A stretch of DNA of 7,621 nucleotides from Clostridia bacterium. Lineage in GTDB: Bacteria > Bacillota_A > Clostridia > Christensenellales > CAG-138. Below, piece after piece: positions 1 through 5,353 of the stretch. A program made the translations under genes and the position numbers. The DNA lies in assembly GCA_017394605.1 (NCBI GenBank), contig JAFPXU010000162.1, forward strand, positions 1 to 7,621, in the 5' to 3' direction. The notes beneath the pieces are model-generated. The model had not been told where the DNA came from, ran no database searches, and was given only the letters and a program-made list of their open reading frames with translations. Position 1 is the stretch's first letter; each line of letters starts with the position of its first letter.

Positions 1-4
1 CACC

Positions 5-1231
5 ATGAAGATCACAAAAGTTGACGTATTCAAGGTAACCGATCCCGGCAGCCCCGGCATCTATCCCGTCCTCTGCCGTATCTACACGGACGAAGGCATC
101 TACGGCGACGGCGAAGCGGCCCTTTCCTACGGCATCGGCGCAACCGCGGCGTTCGGAATGGTACAGGATCTTGCCAACATCATCATCGGCATGGATCCGC
201 TCGAGAACGAGGTCATCTGGGACAAGATGTACCGCACGACCTTCTGGGGTCAGAACGGCGGCGGCGTGTTCACGGCAGGCATGAGCGCCATCGACATCGC
301 GCTCTGGGATATCCGCGGCAAGTACTTCAACGTTCCGGTTTACACCCTGCTCGGCGGGAAACTGAACGACAATCTCCGTTCCTACGCTTCCCAGTTGCAG
401 TTCGGCTGGTATCATGACCGCATGAGCGCCATGCGTTCCCTGCAGGACTACAGGGACGCGGCGCAGCGCGCGATCGACGAAGGATACGACGCGGTCAAGG
501 TCGACTTCTTCACCTTCAAGCCCGAAGGCGGCGGCTACACGGATAAGGACCGCACCGGTCTGCTGGATCCCAAGACCCTGCGCACCGTCGTGGACCGCGT
601 ACGCGTGACCCGCGAAACGGTCGGCCCGGACGTCGACATCATCATCGAGAACCACAGCTATCTCGATGCGAACACGGCGATCCAGCTTGCAACCGCGGTG
701 GAGCCCTACAACATCATGTACTTCGAGGAGCCCAATACGCCTGATCCGGATACCGCAAGACGTCTCGCCGAGAAGATCAATATACCAATCGCGAGCGGCG
801 AGAGGATCTATACCCGCTGGCAGTACGAGAAGTACTTCGAGGACAACTCCCTGCATGTCGCGCAGCCCGATATCGGCACCTGCGGCGGCATCACGGAAGT
901 CAAGAAGATCGCAGACCTCGCGTATATCCATGACGCATGCGTCCAGGTGCACATCTGCGGCACGCCGATCTGCGTGGCGGCCGGTCTGCATGTGGAGGCG
1001 GCTATCCCGAACTTCGTGATCCATGAGCATCATCAGTGCAACCTGCTGCCGGATCACATCAAACTGTGCAAGTACGATTATCAGCCGGTAAACGGACGCT
1101 ACAAGGTTCCGGAGCTTCCCGGCATCGGTCAGGAGATCTCGGACTGGGTATTCACCAACACGCAGTATGTCGAAAAGGTCACGGTGCAGGGCAAATCCGC
1201 AGCGTGGGTCATGGCAGACGTCGGAAAATAA
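5..1231 (+). CDS. Enolase-superfamily sugar-acid dehydratase, D-galactonate dehydratase-like
   Basis: A complete 408-residue mandelate racemase/muconate lactonizing enzyme family protein, expected to be a cytosolic Mg2+-dependent enzyme that dehydrates a sugar acid to a 2-keto-3-deoxy acid. The N-terminal capping domain covers about residues 1-125 and the barrel about 126-380. Visible catalytic features are K165-V-D167 on the second barrel strand, metal ligands E215, E241 or E242 (FEEP) and E266 (SGER), H217 in an E-N-H motif, D289 (QPD) and H316. Two histidines placed like H217 and H316 act as base and acid in D-galactonate dehydratase, and SGERIYTRW closely resembles that enzyme. An oddity is Glu (E215) where galactonate and mannonate dehydratases have Asp in their D-x-H motif, so the substrate cannot be named. 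The start lies four bases from the window edge, so its ribosome site is not visible. A GntR regulator follows, which fits a sugar-acid pathway. Family call is firm; substrate is open. Confidence 0.93.
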   Translation: MKITKVDVFKVTDPGSPGIYPVLCRIYTDEGIYGDGEAALSYGIGATAAFGMVQDLANIIIGMDPLENEVIWDKMYRTTFWGQNGGGVFTAGMSAIDIALWDIRGKYFNVPVYTLLGGKLNDNLRSYASQLQFGWYHDRMSAMRSLQDYRDAAQRAIDEGYDAVKVDFFTFKPEGGGYTDKDRTGLLDPKTLRTVVDRVRVTRETVGPDVDIIIENHSYLDANTAIQLATAVEPYNIMYFEEPNTPDPDTARRLAEKINIPIASGERIYTRWQYEKYFEDNSLHVAQPDIGTCGGITEVKKIADLAYIHDACVQVHICGTPICVAAGLHVEAAIPNFVIHEHHQCNLLPDHIKLCKYDYQPVNGRYKVPELPGIGQEISDWVFTNTQYVEKVTVQGKSAAWVMADVGK

Positions 1232-1244
1232 TACCGGATATTGC

Positions 1245-1281
1245 AAAGAGAGACTGTTCTAATGGACAGCCTCTCTTTTTT
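1245..1281 (+). terminator. Rho-independent terminator after the dehydratase
   Basis: A 13-bp stem pairs AGAGAGACTGTTC (1247-1259) with GGACAGCCTCTCT (1264-1276), with one A-C mismatch, one G-U pair and a TAAT loop. It is followed by a run of T (1276-1281). It begins 13 bases after the dehydratase stop, so that transcription unit ends here and the regulator gene downstream needs its own promoter. Confidence 0.93.
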
Positions 1282-1292
1282 AAAACACGGAA

Positions 1293-1303
1293 GGTTGCCA
1301 ATC
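1293..1303. promoter_or_regulatory. Candidate GntR operator, copy 1 (on the -35 box)
   Basis: GGTTGCCAATC is a near-palindrome (GGTTG/CAATC around a central C, one mismatch). It matches copy 2 at 1330-1340 at 9 of 11 positions, and it covers the -35 hexamer. FadR-type GntR dimers bind short palindromes of this size near their own promoters, so autorepression is inferred. Confidence 0.45.
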
Positions 1304-1324
1304 GTCTTACGGATAAGTTAGAAT
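1295..1324 (+). promoter_or_regulatory. Candidate sigma-A promoter of the GntR regulator gene
   Basis: TTGCCA (1295-1300) and TAGAAT (1319-1324) are each one base from consensus and lie 18 bases apart. The predicted transcript start is near 1331, about 30 bases before the regulator start. It sits directly after a terminator, which supports a separate transcription unit. The -35 box is embedded in one of two copies of an imperfect palindrome. Confidence 0.6.
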
Positions 1325-1329
1325 ATATC

Positions 1330-1340
1330 GATTGACAATC
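1330..1340. promoter_or_regulatory. Candidate GntR operator, copy 2 (at the transcript start)
   Basis: GATTGACAATC is a perfect palindrome with five-base arms around a central A. Its centre is 37 bases from that of copy 1 (about 3.5 helical turns), and it covers the predicted transcript start. A repressor bound here would block the promoter. Confidence 0.5.
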
Positions 1341-1360
1341 TTGAAACCGAAGGAATGACG

Positions 1361-2095
1361 ATGAGAAAACAGAAACGGATCGAAAGCGTCTCCGTCGTGG
1401 ATCAGGTCTGCGACGCCATCAAGGAGATGATCATAGAAACACCGTACCATCCCGGTGACAGGCTGCCGTCGGAAGGCGAGATCGCGGAAGCATACGGCGT
1501 GAACAAACTCAGCGTGCGTATGGCGCTTCAGAAGCTGACCACCCTGGGCGTGGTCGACAAACGCAACGGCGAGGGATCATTTGTGAAGGAGTTTTCGCTC
1601 TCTCCTCTGTTCAGTGAGGCCGTGGATTTCTACAGCGAAGGCGTTCAGCTCCAGGATATTCAGGAACTCCGCCAGCTTCTGGAGGGCGACAGCGCATTCA
1701 AGGCGGCCGAGAAAGCGACAGAGGAAGAGAAGCAGGTGCTGATGGAGCGCCTGAACGACTACAACGAGCAGATGGCCGCGATGAAAGCGTCCCGCAGCAA
1801 CGAGCGTTTTTCGGATTTGCTGGAAGCGGATACCGCTTTCCACCGGCAGATTGTTCATATGTCGCACAATCCGCTTTACGAGGATGTCTACACGCTGGTG
1901 ATCAAACTGGTCGAGAAGCACATTATAAGCCTTCTCATGGCGCGCGAGGACGCGCTCAGGAACATTGAGGGAACGCAGGACATCCACAACGAACTCTGCC
2001 GCTGTATCTGTGAGGGGAATGGGGAGGAAGCCCGCCGCATCGCGTGCCGCATCGTCGATAATCAGGCGGAAATCGTCGTTCTGCAGGCAGAATAG
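1361..2095 (+). CDS. GntR/FadR-family transcriptional repressor with FCD ligand domain
   Basis: A 244-residue DNA-binding regulator. Numbered from the ATG at 1361, residues about 10-78 form the winged helix: PGDRLPSEGEIAE, then VNKLSVRMALQKL as recognition region, then the wing ending in GEGSFV. Residues about 98-230 form an all-helical FCD domain, which in this family binds small carboxylates or sugar acids. D157 and H161 (DTAFH) and H209 fit the usual metal-ligand pattern; the last ligand position, normally His, appears to be Ile231. An ATG at 1355 is also possible, but AAGGA at 1350-1354 would then touch the start codon, whereas it lies six bases before 1361. The regulator probably controls itself and the adjacent dehydratase pathway, with a sugar acid as inducer. 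This role is inferred from family and position. Confidence 0.9.
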   Translation: MRKQKRIESVSVVDQVCDAIKEMIIETPYHPGDRLPSEGEIAEAYGVNKLSVRMALQKLTTLGVVDKRNGEGSFVKEFSLSPLFSEAVDFYSEGVQLQDIQELRQLLEGDSAFKAAEKATEEEKQVLMERLNDYNEQMAAMKASRSNERFSDLLEADTAFHRQIVHMSHNPLYEDVYTLVIKLVEKHIISLLMAREDALRNIEGTQDIHNELCRCICEGNGEEARRIACRIVDNQAEIVVLQAE

Positions 2096-2118
2096 CGTCG
2101 GTCAATAAAAGACTCTAC

Positions 2119-2160
2119 AGCAGCTGCTCCCGCGCAGATGGACGGGAACAGCTGCTTTTT
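2119..2160 (+). terminator. Rho-independent terminator after the GntR gene
   Basis: AGCAGCTGCTCCCG (2119-2132) pairs with CGGGAACAGCTGCT (2143-2156) across a ten-base loop with a single C-A mismatch. A T run ends at 2160. It starts 24 bases after the regulator stop. Confidence 0.92.
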
Positions 2161-2240
2161 GCTTGTGAAGGGTGTGCGTCTCGGAATGGTTATCGAAGAA
2201 AGATCCTGCGGATCGTTCGGAAGGAATAGCATAATCGGAT

Positions 2241-2271
2241 AAGAAAGAAAGACCTGCACCGGCAGGTCTTT
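2241..2271 (-). terminator. Rho-independent terminator of the eutVW operon
   Basis: A perfect ten-base inverted repeat (AAAGACCTGC at 2248-2257, GCAGGTCTTT at 2262-2271) has a four-base loop. Read leftward, the stem runs into TTTCTTTCTT, a U-rich tail; the rightward tail is weaker. It lies about 60 bases beyond the eutW stop and faces the regulator terminator, as expected for convergent units. Confidence 0.8.
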
Positions 2272-2306
2272 GCTGAACCATGGAAGAAAGGTTGTCTTCA
2301 CAGCGG

Positions 2307-2325
2307 GGGGACCGGATCGGTCCCC
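2307..2325. repeat. Inverted repeat just beyond eutW
   Basis: GGGGACCG (2307-2314) and CGGTCCCC (2318-2325) are perfect complements around GAT. It is a very stable GC-rich hairpin nine bases beyond the eutW stop, without a T tract. It may protect the 3' end of the eutVW transcript or assist the terminator behind it; this is inference. Confidence 0.5.
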
Positions 2326-2333
2326 GTCGGATT

Positions 2334-3389
2334 TCATGGCACCGGGAAGGTGAAAGCGACCTTGGTGCCGCCGGAGCCGGAGGACATGGTCAGTTCGCCA
2401 CCGAGCCTTGTCCGGACGGTCTCCTGCAGGATGGAAAGGCCGGTCCCGGGACGGATCTGGTCGGATCCTTTCCCGTCATCCTCCACGACAACGGTGCAGA
2501 ACCGGTTCCCTTCTGACAGCAGGATCCGGATCGTTCCGCCGTTTTCATCAAAGGCGTATTTCAGCGCGTTCAGGATCAGCTCGTTGACCGATAGCGTCAC
2601 GAAGACGGCCTTGTCGGGGTCCGTTTCGACGGGATCCGCCTCGAGCAGGAGCCTTACGCCCATTTCCTCCGCAAGCGTTCCGTTGAATCCCGTCACGATC
2701 TTCTGCAGGAGCGTTTTCAGGCTGACGCGGTTTTTTGCTTCCCCGAGGTCCATGAACAGCTCGTGGAGCCGCGAGACGGAGAGCAGCATGAGGGAACAGC
2801 CGGTATAGGCTTCTTTGACTTCGCTGTTTTCCGCCTGCCTGCCCTTCAGGTTGAAGAGGCTCGACAGGAGCTGCAGATCGTTCTTGATCCGGTGATTGCT
2901 TTCCCGGACGCTCATCGGGATGCCGGGGACCGGGTCCCGCATGGAGCGGTCCTTCATGGTCTCCGAGATCGCCTGGAGCTTTTTCTCCATCTGGACCTGC
3001 TGCGAGATGTCCCGCTCGGAGATCAGGACGGCGATCACGCCGGACTCACCCGTGATGGGCGTCACATCCTGGAGAACGGTCCTGTTTTCCTGCGTGTTCG
3101 CGACGGTATCGTGAAAGGGGAGACCCTGCGCAAAGGCGCGGTAGACGGCCGGCTCGTTGTCGGGGCTCGCGTCCAGTCCGAGGATCCGCGTCCGGTACTG
3201 CGACGGGATATGGGCAGGTCTCGCATGCGCGACGACAAAGGCGATCCCGCTTTTGTCGAGGCAGTCCAGAAACACGTCTGCCCCGATGAGATCCGCTACG
3301 GAGGAGAGGGACGTTTCGTACTCCTCGAGGATCCGGATATCCCCATCCCTGAGCGAGGTGCGCGCAAGGCAGAGTTCCCGCAGCGTCAT
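2334..3389 (-). CDS. eutW: Ethanolamine two-component sensor histidine kinase EutW
   Basis: A 351-residue soluble sensor kinase with no membrane segment. Residues about 1-130 match the histidine-kinase N-terminal sensor domain of EutW-type proteins: an opening Leu/Cys/Thr-rich helix, ADVFLD, NEPAV near 78-82, and VIAVLISERDIS at 118-129. A short coiled coil follows. The HisKA_2 dimerisation domain has the phospho-acceptor H166 in ESNHRIKND. The ATPase domain has the N box (E270, N274, K277), DDGKG at 304-308 and GTGLS at 315-319. In Enterococcus, EutW autophosphorylates with ethanolamine and passes phosphate to EutV. The start overlaps the eutV stop by four bases (ATGA) behind a GGAGGG site, so the two are translationally coupled. 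The symbol rests on the ANTAR partner and eutA/eutB nearby; a related ANTAR system for another ligand is less likely. Confidence 0.87.
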   Translation of the reverse strand: MTLRELCLARTSLRDGDIRILEEYETSLSSVADLIGADVFLDCLDKSGIAFVVAHARPAHIPSQYRTRILGLDASPDNEPAVYRAFAQGLPFHDTVANTQENRTVLQDVTPITGESGVIAVLISERDISQQVQMEKKLQAISETMKDRSMRDPVPGIPMSVRESNHRIKNDLQLLSSLFNLKGRQAENSEVKEAYTGCSLMLLSVSRLHELFMDLGEAKNRVSLKTLLQKIVTGFNGTLAEEMGVRLLLEADPVETDPDKAVFVTLSVNELILNALKYAFDENGGTIRILLSEGNRFCTVVVEDDGKGSDQIRPGTGLSILQETVRTRLGGELTMSSGSGGTKVAFTFPVP

Positions 3390-4144
3390 GGCTTTTCCCT
3401 CCGGATCTCATTTAAGGTCTGTTCGGGATTCCTGACGATCATCGCGGCGGCTTCCTCGACGGGAATGTCAAACGCGGCTGCGGTCTTCTGGATCCGGCGG
3501 TATGCCTGTCGGTCGGAAAGGCCGGCGTCCATGAGGATCGATTTTGCCTTCGAGACGAACCGGTCCTCCGTGCTGTCCAGGATGGATTCTGCGACCTTCC
3601 GCATGGTGGAGCGCTTGTTCATGGCGATTTTCTGGATTTTCCGGTAGGCTTCCGGTTCTGAGATTTTATCCGCAGCGGCGAGGATCCGCTTTGCCTTGTC
3701 GATGATTTTCGCGTCCAGAAGCGCTTCCTCGGCGGCAAGCTTTGCGTCTCGGAGCGCGGTCTCGCGTCCGGCTGCGGCAAGCGCAACCTCGACGCAGGCG
3801 CAGAGCGCGTTCGTTTCGACCGGCTTGACAAGATAGCCCTTCACGCCGAGGTCCGCCGCCTTGCGGATCGTTTCGCGGTCGGAAAACGCCGACACGATGA
3901 CGACGGCGCGGGCAAGGCCTTCCTCCAGGATCTTTTCCGCGGCGCTGAGCCCGTTGAAGATCGGCATGGAGATGTCCATGAGGACAAGGTCGGGACGTGT
4001 TTTCCTGCATACCTCCACCGCGTCGAAGCCGTCGGCGGCGCTGCCCGTCACGGTGAAGCCGAGATCGGAGAGCATGCCGGAAAAATCGAGCCTTGTGATG
4101 AGCTCGTCATCTACGACGACCGCTGTTTTTCCGCATCGTTCCAT
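3386..4144 (-). CDS. eutV: ANTAR response regulator EutV with two tandem ANTAR units
   Basis: A 252-residue RNA-binding antitermination regulator. Numbered from the chosen start, the receiver domain (about 5-122) has acidic residues D12 and D13, phospho-acceptor D57 (LMDIS), S85 and K107 (KP). A helical linker follows. Residues about 145-190 form a good ANTAR unit (IDKAKRILA, EAYRKIQKIAM, MRKVAESIL). Residues about 195-238 repeat the pattern (VSKAKSIL, QAYRRIQKTA, VEEAAAMIV) with a diverged end. EutV proteins usually have about 190 residues and one ANTAR unit, so the extra 60 residues match one added unit. Phosphorylated EutV dimers bind paired hairpins in eut leaders and stop terminators forming; a target-like leader precedes eutA. 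An upstream ATG at 4150 touches the GGGGGA ribosome site, whereas the ATG at 4144 lies six bases after it, so 4144 is preferred. Confidence 0.88.
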   Translation of the reverse strand: MERCGKTAVVVDDELITRLDFSGMLSDLGFTVTGSAADGFDAVEVCRKTRPDLVLMDISMPIFNGLSAAEKILEEGLARAVVIVSAFSDRETIRKAADLGVKGYLVKPVETNALCACVEVALAAAGRETALRDAKLAAEEALLDAKIIDKAKRILAAADKISEPEAYRKIQKIAMNKRSTMRKVAESILDSTEDRFVSKAKSILMDAGLSDRQAYRRIQKTAAAFDIPVEEAAAMIVRNPEQTLNEIRREKP

Positions 4145-4175
4145 GTTCATTCCCCCGGTTGATTCTTAAAAATAT

Positions 4176-4204
4176 ATTATATCAGAAATCGGACCGGATT
4201 CCAT
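4176..4204 (-). promoter_or_regulatory. Extended -10 promoter of eutVW
   Basis: Read leftward, TGATATAAT (4184-4176) is a perfect extended -10 element (TGN followed by TATAAT). The -35 region 17 bases upstream is poor, which extended -10 promoters tolerate. The predicted transcript start near 4169 gives an untranslated leader of about 25 bases, too short for an attenuator, so the regulator pair is probably made at a basal level. Confidence 0.75.
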
Positions 4205-4253
4205 CCGGGAACAGGTAAAAAGAACCGGTACCGACCAGAACCTATTTATGCAG

Positions 4254-4278
4254 ATGCAGGCAAAGGAAGCACCTGCAT
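4254..4278. repeat. Intergenic hairpin between the divergent units
   Basis: ATGCAGG (4254-4260) and CCTGCAT (4272-4278) are perfect complements around an 11-base loop, extendable by a G-U pair. No T tract follows on either strand. It lies upstream of both divergent promoters, so it would not be in either predicted transcript. Its role is unknown; it could be a DNA site rather than an RNA hairpin. Confidence 0.45.
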
Positions 4279-4302
4279 TGCCTTGAAAGACTGGAATCGC
4301 AT

Positions 4303-4330
4303 AAAAGAGTACTGAAAACGGGACTCTTTT
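4303..4330 (+). terminator. Terminator-like hairpin upstream of the metallophosphoesterase
   Basis: AAAAGAGT (4303-4310) pairs with ACTCTTTT (4323-4330) over a 12-base loop, and T-rich sequence continues to 4340. It would work rightward and, through the complementary A run, partly leftward. No gene ends just upstream on the plus strand, so it either insulates the divergent region or ends an unrecognised short transcript. Confidence 0.45.
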
Positions 4331-4331
4331 C

Positions 4332-4360
4332 TTGATTTTCACAGAGACTTATAGTATTGT
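4332..4360 (+). promoter_or_regulatory. Candidate promoter of the metallophosphoesterase
   Basis: TTGATT (4332-4337) and TATTGT (4355-4360) are four of six matches each with a 17-base spacer. A better -10 (TATAGT, 4350-4355) exists but lacks a spaced -35. The choice is uncertain; some promoter is needed here because the next gene is divergent from eutVW. Confidence 0.35.
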
Positions 4361-4481
4361 TGTCTCAGATCAGCGCCGGAATACGGGGAAAATGCTCCCG
4401 GACGGGATCCGTCATGAACAAGGATCGGAAAGCAGCAGTTCGGGAACCGCATCGCAGACACATAGCAAGGGAGTGACAGGA
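4361..4481 (+). other. 5' leader of the metallophosphoesterase gene, possibly structured
   Basis: This 121-base stretch is non-coding in appearance. TGTCT (4361-4365) can pair with AGACA (4456-4460), continued inward by GAT/ATC after a 2x2 internal loop. Inside are GACGG/CCGTC around GAT (4401-4413) and GTTC/GAAC (4438-4447). A 20-codon open frame starts with ATG at 4414 and ends with TGA at 4474-4476, five bases before the main start; its peptide is strongly basic. No known riboswitch core was recognised. Together with the hairpins at 4254-4330 this accounts for the 331-base gap between the divergent genes. Confidence 0.3.
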
Positions 4482-5099
4482 ATGGCGATTTTTTATATTT
4501 CGGACCTTCATCTCGGGCACGCGAACGTCATCCGGTTCGACAACCGGCCTTTTGCCGACCTGGATGAAATGCACAGGGAGATCATCGGCAGATGGAACGC
4601 CGCTGTGACCGATGAGGATACGGTATACATCCTTGGCGATTTCTGCTGGGGAAAAGAGGCGGACTGGCTTTTGTACCTGCCGCAGCTATCGGGGCAGAAG
4701 GTCCTGATCAGGGGAAACCATGACCCGAAGCAGTTCGGCGCGGAGGTCAGGAAATACTTTCAGGACATCAGGGAATACAAGGAGATCACGGACAGCCGGA
4801 AACACGTCATCCTTTGCCACTATCCGATCCCGTTTCACAGGGCGGATTATAGCGCCGCCTGCTGGATGCTCTACGGGCATGTACACATAACCAGGGAGCG
4901 GCAGTATATGGACAGGTTTCGGTCGCAGATCAAAGCAAACTGCAGGGAGCGGGGCGACTGTGTGGGCAACTGGATCAATGTGGGCTGCATGATGCCCTGG
5001 ATGGATTATACGCCTCAGACCCTTGACCGGATCATTGAAAGAGAAAAAGCATGGAGGGAGGCAAATCCGATCGATTCCGGAATGGAAAAAGAGCAGTGA
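4482..5099 (+). CDS. Calcineurin-like metallophosphoesterase
   Basis: A 205-residue soluble phosphoesterase expected to use a two-metal site. The family motifs appear in order: D8-L-H10 with LGH, G52-D53, G78-N79-H80-D81, H113 (CHYP) and G132-H133-V134-H135. After these comes a region with NWINVGCM (163-170) and a charged tail. The open frame can be extended upstream to a TTG at 4332, but the added 50 residues look non-coding. The ATG at 4482 has AAGGGAG (4467-4473) eight bases before it and starts directly with the usual family N terminus (IFYISDLHLGH). The substrate cannot be told: cyclic nucleotides, phosphorylated small molecules and others are all used in this family. It lies between eutVW and eutA but is not a known eut component, and the eutA promoter separates it from that operon. 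Confidence 0.9.
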   Translation: MAIFYISDLHLGHANVIRFDNRPFADLDEMHREIIGRWNAAVTDEDTVYILGDFCWGKEADWLLYLPQLSGQKVLIRGNHDPKQFGAEVRKYFQDIREYKEITDSRKHVILCHYPIPFHRADYSAACWMLYGHVHITRERQYMDRFRSQIKANCRERGDCVGNWINVGCMMPWMDYTPQTLDRIIEREKAWREANPIDSGMEKEQ

Positions 5100-5165
5100 A
5101 CGTGCACTCCGATACCCTTCGTTTCATGCTCCGAAACACGGAATCCGGCATGGTTTTCCTGTCTG

Positions 5166-5176
5166 GAAACATGTTT
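5166..5176. repeat. GAAACATGTTT, copy 1
   Basis: It contains the ten-base perfect palindrome AAACATGTTT (5167-5176), about 40 bases upstream of the candidate -35 of the eutA promoter. An identical 11-base copy lies at 5316-5326 in the eutA leader. No function is known; either a protein site or chance. Apart from this and a CGGCAG/CTGCCG inverted repeat (5180-5200), nothing is seen in 5100-5217. Confidence 0.35.
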
Positions 5177-5217
5177 TCACGGCAGACCGCCGGACTGCCG
5201 CAGCGGAAAGCGAGTGC

Positions 5218-5246
5218 TTGACGTATGGCCACGGAAGGCGTATTTT
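5218..5246 (+). promoter_or_regulatory. Candidate sigma-A promoter of the eutAB operon
   Basis: TTGACG (5218-5223, five of six) and TATTTT (5241-5246, four of six) have an ideal 17-base spacer. The predicted start near 5253 gives a leader of about 120 bases that begins just before the first hairpin. The position relative to the attenuator supports the call. Confidence 0.6.
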
Positions 5247-5259
5247 AGATAGTAGGAAA

Positions 5260-5282
5260 GACTGCACAACAGGGTGCATGTC
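5260..5282 (+). promoter_or_regulatory. eutA leader hairpin P1, candidate EutV binding site
   Basis: TGCAC (5263-5267) and GTGCA (5274-5278) pair perfectly around a six-base loop, AACAGG. GAC (5260-5262) and GTC (5280-5282) extend the stem past one bulged base. ANTAR regulators bind paired hairpins with six-base loops beginning with A. My recollection is that G at loop position 4 is also conserved; here position 4 is A and the G is at 5, so the match is incomplete. Position just after the predicted transcript start and before a terminator supports a regulatory role. Confidence 0.55.
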
Positions 5283-5328
5283 CCGTATAGAAAGGGAAGG
5301 CAGAATGGCCGTAGAGAAACATGTTTGA
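5278..5328 (+). CDS. Possible 16-codon leader peptide (doubtful)
   Basis: An open frame starts with ATG at 5278 and encodes MSRIEREGRMAVEKHV, with its TGA at 5326-5328 in the terminator loop. Its ribosome site (AGGG, three bases away) is poor. An internal ATG at 5305 has AAGG four bases before it. There is no codon run that suggests amino-acid attenuation. It is more likely an accident of the leader RNA, but ribosomes here would affect both hairpins. Confidence 0.15.
   Translation: MSRIEREGRMAVEKHV
5299..5310 (+). promoter_or_regulatory. eutA leader hairpin P2, overlapping the terminator
   Basis: GGC (5299-5301) and GCC (5308-5310) close a six-base loop, AGAATG. Bases 5307-5310 are also the foot of the terminator stem, so the two folds exclude each other. 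This is the arrangement used by ANTAR antiterminators: protein holding P2 prevents the terminator. The stem is only three base pairs, so it would need protein to be stable. An alternative partner is TCCC/GGGA (5281-5297) with an inner loop ATAGAA that does have A1 and G4 but needs a bulged G. Confidence 0.42.
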
Positions 5329-5353
5329 CATGGTTATTCTCTGCGGTCTTTTT
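5307..5353 (+). terminator. Leader terminator (attenuator) in front of eutA
   Basis: Bases 5307-5318 pair with 5337-5348 in a continuous 12-bp stem including two G-U pairs. CATG/CATG at the top follows a small bulge, with loop TTTGA (5324-5328). The stem runs into TCTTTTT (5347-5353). It ends 20 bases before the eutA start and after the candidate promoter, so it must be bypassed for eutAB expression. That is the known control point for EutV. Confidence 0.88.
5316..5326. repeat. GAAACATGTTT, copy 2 (top of the leader terminator)
   Basis: Exact second copy of the 11-base sequence at 5166-5176, 150 bases downstream, containing the palindrome AAACATGTTT. Here it forms the upper 5' arm and loop of the terminator. 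Confidence 0.35.

Noticed and set aside
2062..2337. A 91-codon minus-strand open frame whose ATG overlaps the eutW stop, suggesting a third operon gene
   Set aside because: It runs through both intergenic terminators and ends inside the GntR gene; its composition is unlike a protein and it has no recognisable domain.
2763..3647. A 294-codon plus-strand open frame opposite eutW and eutV
   Set aside because: It is the antisense shadow of two clearly recognised genes in GC-rich sequence, and its translation shows no family features.
4159..4187. A rightward promoter in the AT-rich patch, which would create a small RNA ending at 4330
   Set aside because: No -35 hexamer lies at a suitable distance on the plus strand; the patch is fully explained by the leftward extended -10.
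4332..4481. A 50-residue N-terminal extension of the metallophosphoesterase from a TTG
   Set aside because: The segment is Ser/Thr-rich and low in hydrophobic pattern, and the ATG at 4482 has a good ribosome site and begins at the conserved family N terminus.
4361..4481. A tRNA or known riboswitch in the metallophosphoesterase leader (GTTC/GAAC element and closing stem)
   Set aside because: No cloverleaf with an anticodon arm can be drawn, and no guanidine, c-di-GMP, SAM or fluoride riboswitch core was recognised.
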